The notes: generated from the sequence alone by a model not told the origin. DNA of 10,567 bases from Sporomusaceae bacterium (GCA_027492445.1 JAPUES010000167.1:1-10567); one strand, 5' to 3'. Shown: positions 1 to 6,724, numbered from the stretch's first letter. Program-made: numbers and translations.

Positions 1-1
1 A

Positions 2-40
2 GGCGGTTGCCGTTATCCTCATTGCTCATTTGCGAAATAG
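2..40 (+). CDS. Possible C-terminal tail of an upstream gene (partial)
   Basis: Read in frame from base 2, this gives a 12-residue tail, GGCRYPHCSFAK, followed by a TAG stop at 38-40. The CxxxxC spacing with Pro and His resembles the end of a metal- or Fe-S-binding protein, which would fit a molybdenum cofactor neighbourhood. I do not recognise the family. The other two forward frames also run open for a while (frame 3 up to a TAA at 99-101), so the reading frame of the upstream gene is not settled. This is a tentative call made only because the Cys pattern is suggestive. Confidence 0.25.
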   Translation, partial: GGCRYPHCSFAK

Positions 41-100
41 TCACAGGAATCTCTCGCCTGTATATGGCTATATAAGGTTATTTAGAGTGTATGGTAGATA

Positions 101-106
101 AAGGAG
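101..106 (+). promoter_or_regulatory. Ribosome binding site of moaC
   Basis: AAGGAG lies six bases before the ATG at 113 and fixes the moaC start. Between the possible upstream stop at 38-40 and this site I see no convincing promoter or terminator, so moaC is probably read from further upstream. Confidence 0.8.
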
Positions 107-112
107 ATTGCT

Positions 113-604
113 ATGGCAGAATTTACTCATTTTAATGCCCAAGGGGAAAGCCAGATGGTGGATGTTAGTAGGAAGGCGATTACTTATCGTCAGGCCGTGG
201 CTTGTGGGCAAATTTTTATGGAAAAAGAAACTTTAGAAAAAATATATGACCTACGAATTAGTAAAGGTAATGTTTTGGAAGTGGCGCGTTTAGCAGGCAT
301 TATGGCTGCCAAACAAACGCCCCACCTTATTCCTTTATGCCATCCCTTAGCAATTAGTGCTGTGACCATTCAGTTTAGCAGACAGGAGCAGTCCATTGTG
401 ATTGAAGCTACGGTTAGAGTGAGTGGGCAGACAGGGGTAGAAATGGAGGCCATGACGGCTGTTTCTGTGGCCGCGCTGACCGTGTATGATATGTGTAAAG
501 CCATTGATCGTTCTATGTGTATCGGAAATATTTGTCTATTGCGTAAAGAAGGTGGTCAGAGTGGTTTGTTTGAAAGGGGAGATAACCCATGTCAGGAAAA
601 ATAG
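113..604 (+). CDS. moaC: Cyclic pyranopterin monophosphate synthase MoaC
   Basis: MoaC converts (8S)-3',8-cyclo-7,8-dihydroguanosine triphosphate, the product of the radical SAM enzyme MoaA, into cyclic pyranopterin monophosphate, the first stable intermediate of molybdenum cofactor synthesis in the cytoplasm. The 163-residue protein is the usual family length and aligns end to end with the E. coli enzyme as I recall it. Visible family motifs are MVDVS (15-19), KGNV with Lys51, LIPLCHPL with His77, GVEMEAMTA with Glu112, YDMCKAID with Asp126 and Lys129, and GGQSG near the end. Lys51, His77, Glu112, Asp126 and Lys129 correspond to the known active-site set, so the enzyme should be active. Its last 16 bases overlap the next gene, which implies translational coupling within a Moco operon. 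Known partners such as moaA are outside the window. Confidence 0.97.
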   Translation: MAEFTHFNAQGESQMVDVSRKAITYRQAVACGQIFMEKETLEKIYDLRISKGNVLEVARLAGIMAAKQTPHLIPLCHPLAISAVTIQFSRQEQSIVIEATVRVSGQTGVEMEAMTAVSVAALTVYDMCKAIDRSMCIGNICLLRKEGGQSGLFERGDNPCQEK

Positions 605-1533
605 TGGCGGTCTGTAGCAGTAAGGCGAAAGGTGTAGCGAAGGAAAATATAGGTGAGGCCAAACTAGTAGCAGGTTGGGGCATGGAAGGAGACGCCCATG
701 CTGGTAAATGGCATCGTCAAATAAGTTTGCTAAGTGACAAGAGTATTGAAAAAATGCAGGCAATGGCCAGGGAAAAAGGACTGGATCTTAGGCCGGGGGA
801 TTTTGCAGAAAATCTAACAATTACAGGATTAGAACTTTGTTCTCTACCAGTTGGTACCTATCTAAAAATCGGTGAAGCTTTATTAGAGGTAACTCAGATT
901 GGGAAAAGTTGTCATCATGATTGTGAAATTTTTAAGAAAATTGGTCGTTGTGTAATGCCTCAGGAAGGTATATTTGCCCGGGTTTTAGTTGGCGCCACAG
1001 TACGGACCGAGGATGTCATTGAGATTTGGCAGGGGATTCCTGTAGGCATTATTACGGCTAGTGATAAAGGCGCAAAGGGAGAACGGGAAGATGGGAGCGG
1101 CAAAGAAATAAAAGCACTGATTAGGGCGATACAGGGAACCGTGATTGCGTATCAAGTATTACCTGATGATCAGGAACTCCTAGCCAAGGCTATGATTGAG
1201 ATGATTGATGAACTTGGTGTTGGACTACTTTTAACCACCGGAGGGACGGGGTTTTCTCCAAGGGATGTAACCCCAGAAGCTACCCTCAGTGTGATAGAAA
1301 GGGCTGTTCCTGGTCTGCCAGAAGCCATGCGTAGGGAAAGCTTCTTAGTATCGCCTCGGGCCATGCTTAGCCGTGGGGTAGCGGGCATTCGCGGCAGAAG
1401 TTTGATTGTCAATTTGCCCGGGAGTCCCAAAGCAGTGAGGGAGTGTATGGAAGTTATTTTACCAGTATTGCCCCATGCTTTAGGGATTTTACGTGGCGTG
1501 GATGGGGAGTGCGGAGGGATAAAGGAGCATTAA
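589..1533 (+). CDS. MOSC domain fused to MogA/MoaB molybdopterin adenylyltransferase domain
   Basis: This 314-residue protein joins two Moco-related domains. Residues 1-145 form a MOSC domain of the short stand-alone type. It has GMEGDAHAG (31-39), the conserved GKSCHHDC (105-112) with Cys108, and MPQEGIFARVL (123-133). MOSC domains are linked to sulfur transfer or molybdenum handling. Residues 151-305 form a MogA/MoaB domain with ITASDKG (155-161), TTGGTGFSPRD (216-226), TPEAT (228-232) and NLPGSP (275-280). MogA-type enzymes adenylylate molybdopterin before molybdenum insertion, and the nucleotide-binding and catalytic Asp motifs look intact. The start at 589 is preceded by AGGGGA at 575-580, inside the end of moaC, so the two genes are probably translated from one message. 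A stand-alone MogA is about 195 residues, so the extra length is explained by the fusion. Whether the second domain is MogA (active) or MoaB-like cannot be decided here. Confidence 0.94.
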   Translation: MSGKIVAVCSSKAKGVAKENIGEAKLVAGWGMEGDAHAGKWHRQISLLSDKSIEKMQAMAREKGLDLRPGDFAENLTITGLELCSLPVGTYLKIGEALLEVTQIGKSCHHDCEIFKKIGRCVMPQEGIFARVLVGATVRTEDVIEIWQGIPVGIITASDKGAKGEREDGSGKEIKALIRAIQGTVIAYQVLPDDQELLAKAMIEMIDELGVGLLLTTGGTGFSPRDVTPEATLSVIERAVPGLPEAMRRESFLVSPRAMLSRGVAGIRGRSLIVNLPGSPKAVRECMEVILPVLPHALGILRGVDGECGGIKEH

Positions 1534-1580
1534 AACAACACTAAAACACCAGTTAAACAATAAAAACAGCAATCCACGTA
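1534..1580 (+). other. G-poor, A/C-rich leader after the Moco genes
   Basis: The 47 bases directly after the stop of the MOSC-MogA gene contain 12 C and only 3 G, with repeated AAAACA-like runs and no hairpin followed by a T-run. No intrinsic terminator was found between this operon and ptsG. A C-over-G unstructured stretch is the type of sequence on which Rho loads, so Rho-dependent termination is possible. This is inference from composition only. Confidence 0.3.
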
Positions 1581-1582
1581 GT

Positions 1583-1599
1583 ATGAAAATCTATTTATG
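1583..1599 (+). repeat. Direct repeat copy 1 upstream of the ptsG promoter
   Basis: ATGAAAATCTATTTATG at 1583-1599 matches the copy at 1703-1719 at 15 of 17 positions; the first 12 bases are identical and only the central TT/AA differs. This copy is centred about 107 bases before the predicted transcription start, where sigma-54 activators commonly bind. It could be an activator site, but no activator gene is present in the window. Confidence 0.5.
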
Positions 1600-1651
1600 C
1601 TAAATAATGATAATGATCACGAAGGTAGCCTATTCAATCTTTTATATATTA

Positions 1652-1665
1652 TTTCAAAAGTGAAA
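1652..1665. repeat. Dyad TTTCA-N4-TGAAA just upstream of the -24 box
   Basis: TTTCA (1652-1656) and TGAAA (1661-1665) are perfect inverted 5-base arms around AAAG. The dyad ends eight bases before the GG of the -24 element at 1674. That position suits a regulator or bending protein that helps or blocks sigma-54 polymerase. The arms are short, so chance occurrence in AT-rich DNA cannot be excluded. Confidence 0.3.
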
Positions 1666-1671
1666 CGCTGA

Positions 1672-1689
1672 TTGGCATGGAACTTGCAA
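1672..1689 (+). promoter_or_regulatory. Sigma-54 (-24/-12) promoter of ptsG
   Basis: TTGGCATGGAACTTGCAA matches the sigma-54 consensus TGGCAC-N5-TTGCW closely. The invariant GG (1674-1675) and GC (1686-1687) are separated by exactly ten bases. Transcription would start near 1698, giving a leader of about 40 bases before the ATG at 1740. No comparable -35/-10 pair was noticed in the same stretch, and no antiterminator-type hairpin lies in the leader. Sigma-54 promoters need an enhancer-binding activator ATPase, which must be encoded elsewhere. Confidence 0.75.
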
Positions 1690-1702
1690 TAATATAAGAC
1701 AG

Positions 1703-1719
1703 ATGAAAATCTATAAATG
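1703..1719 (+). repeat. Direct repeat copy 2 in the ptsG leader
   Basis: ATGAAAATCTATAAATG at 1703-1719 is the second copy of the 17-base repeat found at 1583-1599, starting 120 bases later. It falls just after the predicted transcription start, between the -12 box and the ribosome site (GGAAGGAG at 1725-1732). It could bind the same factor as the upstream copy or act in the RNA. Confidence 0.5.
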
Positions 1720-1739
1720 AGATTGGAAGGAGAATCATT

Positions 1740-3761
1740 ATGTTTAAGAAGGTATTTGGTATCTTGCAGCAAGTAGGTAAAGCACTTATGCTACCCGTAG
1801 CATTATTGCCAGCCGCTGGACTCTTATTGGCTTTTGGTAATGCATTGCAAAATCCAGCACTGCTTAGTATTTTTCCGGGACTTGAAAGTATCCATGGCAT
1901 GGCTCAAGTAATGGAACAAGCGGGCGGAGTTATTTTTGGAAATCTTTCCTTGCTTTTTGCAGTTGGTGTAGCAGTAGGACTAGCTGGTGGAGAAGGGGTT
2001 GCAGGTCTTGCAGCAATTGTTGGTTATCTAATTATGAATGTAACCATTGGTCTAGTGGCAGGCATTACTCCTGACATGGTAGCAACTAAAAATCCTGCTT
2101 ACGCCATGGTCCTTGGTTATCCAACCTTACAAACCGGTGTGTTTGGTGGTATTATTGTTGGTATTTTAGCTTCTGTCATGTATAAGAAATATTACAACAT
2201 TGAACTGCCATCTTATTTAGGATTTTTTGCAGGCAAGAGATTTGTACCCATTGCCACTGCGGTAGCGGCTTTGCTTTTAGGCGCAATTATGGTTTTTGCT
2301 TGGCCGCCGGTACAAAATGGTCTTACCGATTTTTCCCGTAATATGATTGATACGAATAAAACGTTAGCAGCCTTTATTTTTGGTGTGATTGAACGGTCCT
2401 TAATTCCCTTTGGTTTGCATCATATTTTTTATAATCCCTTTTGGTATCAGTTTGGCGAATATGTTAATAAAACGGGTCAACTCGTCAATGGTGACCAAAG
2501 TATTTTCTTTGCTCAGCTGAAAGACGGCGTTACTTTCACAGCAGGGACTTTTATGACGGGTAAATTCCCCTTTATGATGTTTGGTTTACCGGCAGCGGCT
2601 CTTGCTATTTATCATGAAGCAAGGCCAGAGAAAAAAGTTATGGTTGCTGGTATTATGGGTTCAGCGGCGTTAACCTCTTTTTTGACAGGAATTACAGAAC
2701 CAATTGAATTTACCTTTTTATTTGTTGCTCCGTTGCTATTTGGTATTCACTGTGTTTTTGCAGGGCTATCCTTTATGACCATGCATATTTTAAATGTGAA
2801 AATTGGAATGACCTTCTCTGGTGGTGTTATTGATTATTTACTATTTGGCGTTATTCCCAATCGTACGGATTGGTGGCTAGTTATTCCTGTTGGTCTAGTT
2901 TTTGCCTTAATTTATTATTTTGGTTTCCGTTTTGCCATTCGCACTTGGGATTTGAAAACACCAGGGCGAGAAGTGGAAGACGAAGGGGCAGCTCTTAGTA
3001 ACGCTACTGGTTATAGCTTAGCTACAGGTGTGCTTGCTGCTTTAGGCGGAAAAGAAAACCTTGGTAATCTAGATGCTTGTATTACTCGCCTGCGGGTGAG
3101 TGTCAAGAAAATTGAAGTTGTTGATAAGAATAAATTGAAGCAATTAGGGGCAGCGGGGATAATGGTCATTGGCGATAATTTGCAAATCATTTTTGGTCCA
3201 AAATCTGATCAACTGAAAACCCAGATACAAGATATTATTGATGGGAAAGTTGCTGCTAGCTATGATAGGGTAGAAGTAAGCAATACTCCTCAAACTACAG
3301 AGGGAACTCTTGGCAGATTTGTTGCTCCCTTAGATGGCAAAATAATGAGCATCCGTAATGTACCTGATCAAGTATTTTCTCAGAAAATAATGGGTGATGG
3401 TTTTGCCATTGAACCTAATAATGGTCATGTACTATCGCCTGTTGATGGGACTATTACTACCTTATTAGATAGTAAACATGCGGTGGGTATTACCGCTGAG
3501 AATGGCTTAGAGATTATTGTGCATTTTGGTATGGATACTGTTAACTTACAAGGGGAAGGGTTTACAGCCTTGGTCCAGGAGGGGGATACAATCACAGCAG
3601 GACAACCCATGCTTACTGTTGATTTTGCCACTGTAAAAGGAAAGGTGCCTTCTGTCATCACACCAATTGTCTTTACCAATCTTCCGGCAGGGAAAGTAGT
3701 TACAGTACAAGAAGGGCAAATTGTTAAACGAGGTGAAAGTGGTTTTATAACCATCCAGTAA
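1740..3761 (+). CDS. ptsG: PTS glucose-type transporter, enzyme IICBA
   Basis: This inner-membrane permease takes up glucose (or a close relative such as N-acetylglucosamine) while phosphorylating it with phosphate passed from HPr. The 673-residue chain has the order IIC, IIB, IIA. IIC (about 1-400) is strongly hydrophobic, begins with the MFKKVFGILQQVGKALMLPV signature of glucose permeases, and carries GFFAGKRFVPI and GITEPIEF (317-324), a sugar-site motif. A LKTPGRE linker follows at about 405. IIB (about 425-500) has the phosphorylated Cys447 in LDACITRLRVSV. IIA (about 525-673) has His595 in IVHFGMD and the supporting His580, spaced 15 apart as in E. coli IIA-Glc, so all phosphorelay residues are present. 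Residue similarity favours PtsG over NagE or NagP, but specificity is inferred. The start has GGAAGGAG seven bases before it. The gene stands alone between a sigma-54 promoter and a terminator. Confidence 0.92.
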   Translation: MFKKVFGILQQVGKALMLPVALLPAAGLLLAFGNALQNPALLSIFPGLESIHGMAQVMEQAGGVIFGNLSLLFAVGVAVGLAGGEGVAGLAAIVGYLIMNVTIGLVAGITPDMVATKNPAYAMVLGYPTLQTGVFGGIIVGILASVMYKKYYNIELPSYLGFFAGKRFVPIATAVAALLLGAIMVFAWPPVQNGLTDFSRNMIDTNKTLAAFIFGVIERSLIPFGLHHIFYNPFWYQFGEYVNKTGQLVNGDQSIFFAQLKDGVTFTAGTFMTGKFPFMMFGLPAAALAIYHEARPEKKVMVAGIMGSAALTSFLTGITEPIEFTFLFVAPLLFGIHCVFAGLSFMTMHILNVKIGMTFSGGVIDYLLFGVIPNRTDWWLVIPVGLVFALIYYFGFRFAIRTWDLKTPGREVEDEGAALSNATGYSLATGVLAALGGKENLGNLDACITRLRVSVKKIEVVDKNKLKQLGAAGIMVIGDNLQIIFGPKSDQLKTQIQDIIDGKVAASYDRVEVSNTPQTTEGTLGRFVAPLDGKIMSIRNVPDQVFSQKIMGDGFAIEPNNGHVLSPVDGTITTLLDSKHAVGITAENGLEIIVHFGMDTVNLQGEGFTALVQEGDTITAGQPMLTVDFATVKGKVPSVITPIVFTNLPAGKVVTVQEGQIVKRGESGFITIQ

Positions 3762-3766
3762 CAAGG

Positions 3767-3826
3767 AAACTCACAGGGTGTTTGCAAGGGGATTACAGCA
3801 AAGCAAACACTGCTGTGAGTTTTTTT
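3767..3826 (+). terminator. Strong intrinsic terminator of ptsG
   Basis: Two nested arms pair perfectly: AAACTCACAG (3767-3776) with CTGTGAGTTT (3813-3822), and inside it GTGTTTGC (3778-3785) with GCAAACAC (3803-3810). The loop is about 17 bases, and the 3' arm runs into seven T (3820-3826). It begins six bases after the ptsG stop. Confidence 0.92.
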
Positions 3827-3855
3827 GTATGAAAGGATATAAGTGAAAATTTATT

Positions 3856-3875
3856 AGTATTTACAAGTAAATACT
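3856..3875. repeat. Perfect 9+9 bp palindrome, possible operator
   Basis: AGTATTTAC (3856-3864) and GTAAATACT (3867-3875) are exact inverted repeats with a two-base AA centre. No T-run follows, so this is not a terminator. It covers the candidate -35 box at 3860-3865, the place expected for a dimeric repressor operator or an activator site controlling the hybrid kinase gene. Confidence 0.55.
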
Positions 3876-3887
3876 TTCAAATATAAC
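3860..3887 (+). promoter_or_regulatory. Candidate sigma-A promoter of the hybrid kinase gene
   Basis: TTTACA (3860-3865) and TATAAC (3882-3887) each match the consensus at five of six positions with a 16-base spacer. A start near 3894 would leave a leader of about 136 bases before the ATG at 4030. In that leader I see no recognisable riboswitch. The overlap with the palindrome at 3856-3875 supports a regulated promoter. Confidence 0.45.
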
Positions 3888-4016
3888 AGGAGATTAGGTG
3901 AAATAGAGAGAATAGAAGCATAATATAGGGATTGCCGTAGTAAATCTTTTCTTGCCAAGGGTATATAAAATTCAATGCTAAGACTCCCATAATTGGATGA
4001 ATGTTTCTAATCTGTC

Positions 4017-4022
4017 AGGAGG
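4017..4022 (+). promoter_or_regulatory. Ribosome binding site deciding the hybrid kinase start
   Basis: A consensus AGGAGG lies seven bases before the ATG at 4030. The in-frame ATG at 3997 would add 11 residues but has no good ribosome site, and this AGGAGG would then lie inside the coding sequence. The start at 4030 is therefore preferred. Confidence 0.85.
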
Positions 4023-4029
4023 TTATCTT

Positions 4030-6534
4030 ATGGGAATAACAAAAATCTCTGCAAAAGAAATAGAAGAGCGGCTTAAAAATACAGAGCAATTATATGATGC
4101 GCTGCTTTATTTAGAGCAATTAAGTCATACTACCTTGGAAGAAATGTTAGAATACATACTTGAGATTGGGGTATCTATAACCAATAGTAAAATTGGCTAT
4201 ATTGTACGTTATAATGAAGACCTTAAAATGTTCACAGACTTTACTTGGTCGAAGGATGCAAAAGATTCATGTGAAATTTCGAATCAACAAATAGAATACA
4301 GGCTAGAAGAAACAGGATTATGGGGAGAAGTCATTCGCCAAAAGAAACCTATTATTACAAATAAATATGCTAAGAGTCCTAATGCTCAAGGGGGGCTGAA
4401 TGGACATATTCCTTTTCATAGACATTTGAATGTACCTGTCCTTGTAAATGGAAAAATTATTGCTTTACTTGGGGTTGGCAATAAAGAAGTAACATACCAT
4501 GAATATGACGTTAAAAATTTAGTGTTACTACTAGGGATCGGTTTGAAAAACTTGGCTCATGTGGAAAACGTAAAAAAGGTTGCTGAAAGCGAAAAACGTT
4601 TCCGGGGTACTTTTGACCAAGCCGCTGTCGCAATTTGCTATGCTGGTGAAGGTGGAAATTTTTTAAAGGTAAATAAGAAAGCATGCGATATTCTTGGTTA
4701 TAGTAATGATGAAATGCTTAGGTTAAACTTTATGGATATTACCTATCATGAAGATTTGCACGATTATGATTTTTTGAAGAAAAAATTACTGGAAGGGCAA
4801 ACAAATAGCTTATCTTATGAAAAACGATATGTTAAAAAAGATGGTACCATTGTGTGGTTAGATATTGCCTTATCATTAGTGAATGATGTTGGGGGAAAAT
4901 GGTTATATTTTATCACGGCTCAGGATAGTACCGAGCGAAAACAAGCCGAGCAAATTTTGAGTGAGACCCAAGCCATCTTACAGGCGGCGATGGATAATAG
5001 TCAAGCTGGCATTGCTATTGTTGATGCTCCTTGCGGTAAATTACGTTATGTGAATAAGGCTGGACAAATTATTATTCATAAGTCCTATGACCAACTTAAT
5101 GGTAATGTTGATATTAAAAATTACATTGCAAGTTGGAATATTATCCATCATGATGGAACTCCATTTCAAGAAGATGAAGGGCCGTTGGCAAGAGCTTTAC
5201 ATTATGGTGAAAGTTGTAGTAATGAGTTTATTATCAAGCAGGAAGGTTTTGAAGATCATATTGTCTGGGCGAATGTAGCGCCAGTCCGTAGTGAGTCGGG
5301 AGAAATAAAAGCAGGGATTGTTATTTTTCTTGATATTAGCGAACGCAAACATATTGAAGAGGCGCTACGTAGAGCGAAGGACGCAGCGGAACGAGCTAAC
5401 GTTGCTAAAAGTCAATTTCTTGCTAATATGAGTCATGAAATTAGGACGCCCATGACGGGAATTATTGGTATGACGGACTTGGCTTTAATGACGGAACTAA
5501 CAGAGGAGCAACGAGAGTTCTTAGAAATTGTAAAATCATCAACGCGATCCTTACTGCAGGTGCTAAATGATATACTAGATTATTCAAAAGTCGAGGCTGG
5601 AAAGCTGGATTTAGAAAAGGTAGAATTCCCTTTGACGGATGTACTCAATGAGGTTGTTGCATTATTTAGTGTTGTTGCCCAACAAAAAGGGTTAAGTATT
5701 CAATCAAAGGTTAGATCAGAAATACCTTCTATTCTCATTGGTGATTCCTTCCGCTTGCGGCAAGTTTTATCAAATCTGATTGGTAATGCAGTAAAATTCA
5801 CCGTATACGGCCGCGTGGAAATTGAAACTTCTTGTGTCTACTTAAATGCCGAGGAGATTAAATTGAAGTTTGTGATATCGGATACTGGTATTGGCATTGC
5901 GAAAGACAAACTCGACCTTTTGTTTAGGAGCTTTAGTCAGGTAGATGATTCGAACACTCGGCAATTTGGTGGTACGGGTCTTGGTTTGGCTATTTCTAAA
6001 AAACTAACAGAATTAATGAATGGTGAAATTTGGGTAGAAAGTAAAGTTGGCAGAGGTAGTAAATTTTGTTTTACAGCCTTGTTTGGACTGGGGCAAGAAC
6101 AAAACTTAAAAAAAATGGAAAATGCAAATCAAATATTTTTACAAGCAAAAACCAATAAACAGGTTCTGCTCGTAGAAGATGATGAGGTCAGTCGGAAAAT
6201 TGTCAGTCTTATTTTACTCAAAAAAGGATTAGAAGTTTATATCGCAAAAAATGGGAAAGAAGCTGTGGAAATGGTGGAAAAACAAAACTTTGATCTAATA
6301 TTTATGGATATAAATATGCCTTATATGGATGGTTATTCGGCAGTTACCTTAATAAGGCGGCAAGAAGAAATGCTCAATCGACATATACCAATTATAGCGT
6401 TGACAGCATATGCCTTGAAGGGGGACAGGGAAAAATGCCTAGCCATTGGAATGGATGATTATTTATCGAAACCGGTAGATATTAATGCATTAAATATCGT
6501 TATCGATCACTGGTTAGATTCGCCAACCAATTAA
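4030..6534 (+). CDS. Soluble hybrid histidine kinase, GAF-PAS-PAS-HisKA-HATPase-REC
   Basis: This 834-residue cytoplasmic sensor should autophosphorylate on His and pass phosphate to its own receiver domain. No signal peptide or membrane segment is visible. Domain order: GAF-like sensor (about 20-170), PAS1 with PAC (about 186-306), PAS2 with PAC (about 314-445), a short helical linker, HisKA with SHEIRTP and His469, HATPase (about 570-690) with N-box NLIGNAVKF (582-590), G1 DTGIGI (618-623) and G2 GGTGLGL (647-653), then REC (about 712-830). The receiver has the acidic pair Asp717/Asp718, the phospho-acceptor Asp760 in FMDINMP, Thr792 and Lys814, so it looks functional. No HPt domain follows; in such relays an HPt protein or separate regulator usually completes the path. 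The signal is unknown: GAF and PAS can bind small ligands, haem or flavin, and nothing here tells which. Numbering starts at the ATG at 4030; an alternative start at 3997 is less likely. Confidence 0.95.
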   Translation: MGITKISAKEIEERLKNTEQLYDALLYLEQLSHTTLEEMLEYILEIGVSITNSKIGYIVRYNEDLKMFTDFTWSKDAKDSCEISNQQIEYRLEETGLWGEVIRQKKPIITNKYAKSPNAQGGLNGHIPFHRHLNVPVLVNGKIIALLGVGNKEVTYHEYDVKNLVLLLGIGLKNLAHVENVKKVAESEKRFRGTFDQAAVAICYAGEGGNFLKVNKKACDILGYSNDEMLRLNFMDITYHEDLHDYDFLKKKLLEGQTNSLSYEKRYVKKDGTIVWLDIALSLVNDVGGKWLYFITAQDSTERKQAEQILSETQAILQAAMDNSQAGIAIVDAPCGKLRYVNKAGQIIIHKSYDQLNGNVDIKNYIASWNIIHHDGTPFQEDEGPLARALHYGESCSNEFIIKQEGFEDHIVWANVAPVRSESGEIKAGIVIFLDISERKHIEEALRRAKDAAERANVAKSQFLANMSHEIRTPMTGIIGMTDLALMTELTEEQREFLEIVKSSTRSLLQVLNDILDYSKVEAGKLDLEKVEFPLTDVLNEVVALFSVVAQQKGLSIQSKVRSEIPSILIGDSFRLRQVLSNLIGNAVKFTVYGRVEIETSCVYLNAEEIKLKFVISDTGIGIAKDKLDLLFRSFSQVDDSNTRQFGGTGLGLAISKKLTELMNGEIWVESKVGRGSKFCFTALFGLGQEQNLKKMENANQIFLQAKTNKQVLLVEDDEVSRKIVSLILLKKGLEVYIAKNGKEAVEMVEKQNFDLIFMDINMPYMDGYSAVTLIRRQEEMLNRHIPIIALTAYALKGDREKCLAIGMDDYLSKPVDINALNIVIDHWLDSPTN

Positions 6535-6555
6535 TGCCAATCAAATAGTATTCGC

Positions 6556-6590
6556 AAAGCCTATATCCGTTCTGAGGAGATAGGCTTTTT
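6556..6590 (+). terminator. Intrinsic terminator of the hybrid kinase gene
   Basis: AAAGCCTAT (6556-6564) pairs perfectly with ATAGGCTTT (6580-6588), and the T-run covers 6586-6590. The loop holds a possible extra TCC/GGA pairing. It lies 21 bases after the stop codon and separates the two kinase genes transcriptionally. Confidence 0.85.
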
Positions 6591-6629
6591 GATTTAATTC
6601 GATAAAGTATACGATATATTAAAAAAAAG

Positions 6630-6638
6630 TGCTATAAT
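6630..6638 (+). promoter_or_regulatory. Extended -10 promoter of the dCache kinase gene
   Basis: TGCTATAAT holds a perfect TATAAT (6633-6638) with the TG of an extended -10 motif. No good -35 box is seen at the right distance; an eight-base A-tract (6621-6628) precedes it. Transcription would begin near 6645, with a leader of about 80 bases. Confidence 0.55.
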
Positions 6639-6724
6639 ACAAGGAATTACCAAGGTGGTTGTGGAACATTTTATGGAAATACATCATTCAGAGCCCATTA
6701 TTATTTGAATAGGGTGGTGATAGA

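Noticed and set aside
1..112. Molybdenum cofactor riboswitch or promoter before moaC
   Set aside because: The stretch is too short and shows no convincing conserved stem set; only a ribosome site is clear.
1660..1680. Possible catabolite-response (cre) site around TGAAACGCTG
   Set aside because: The CG falls one base out of register with the cre consensus TGNAANCGNWNNCW, so the match fails at the core.
1690..1739. GlcT/LicT-type antiterminator (RAT) in the ptsG leader
   Set aside because: No RAT-like sequence and no overlapping hairpin with T-run is present; the leader is only about 40 bases.
1649..1900. Reverse-strand open frame across the ptsG promoter and start
   Set aside because: It has no family resemblance, and it covers the sigma-54 promoter and the ribosome site of ptsG, which are better supported.
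3425..3787. Reverse-strand open frame of about 120 codons opposite the end of ptsG
   Set aside because: It lies antisense to the conserved IIA domain, shows no recognisable motif, and is best explained as a shadow of the real gene. Similar reverse frames at 536-763, 1170-1430, 7495-7761 and 9924-10127 were rejected for the same reason.
3932..3969. Alternative promoter TTGCCG ... TATATA before the hybrid kinase
   Set aside because: The spacing of 24 bases is too long, and the nearer TTGCCA (3952-3957) has no fitting -10 box at 16-18 bases.
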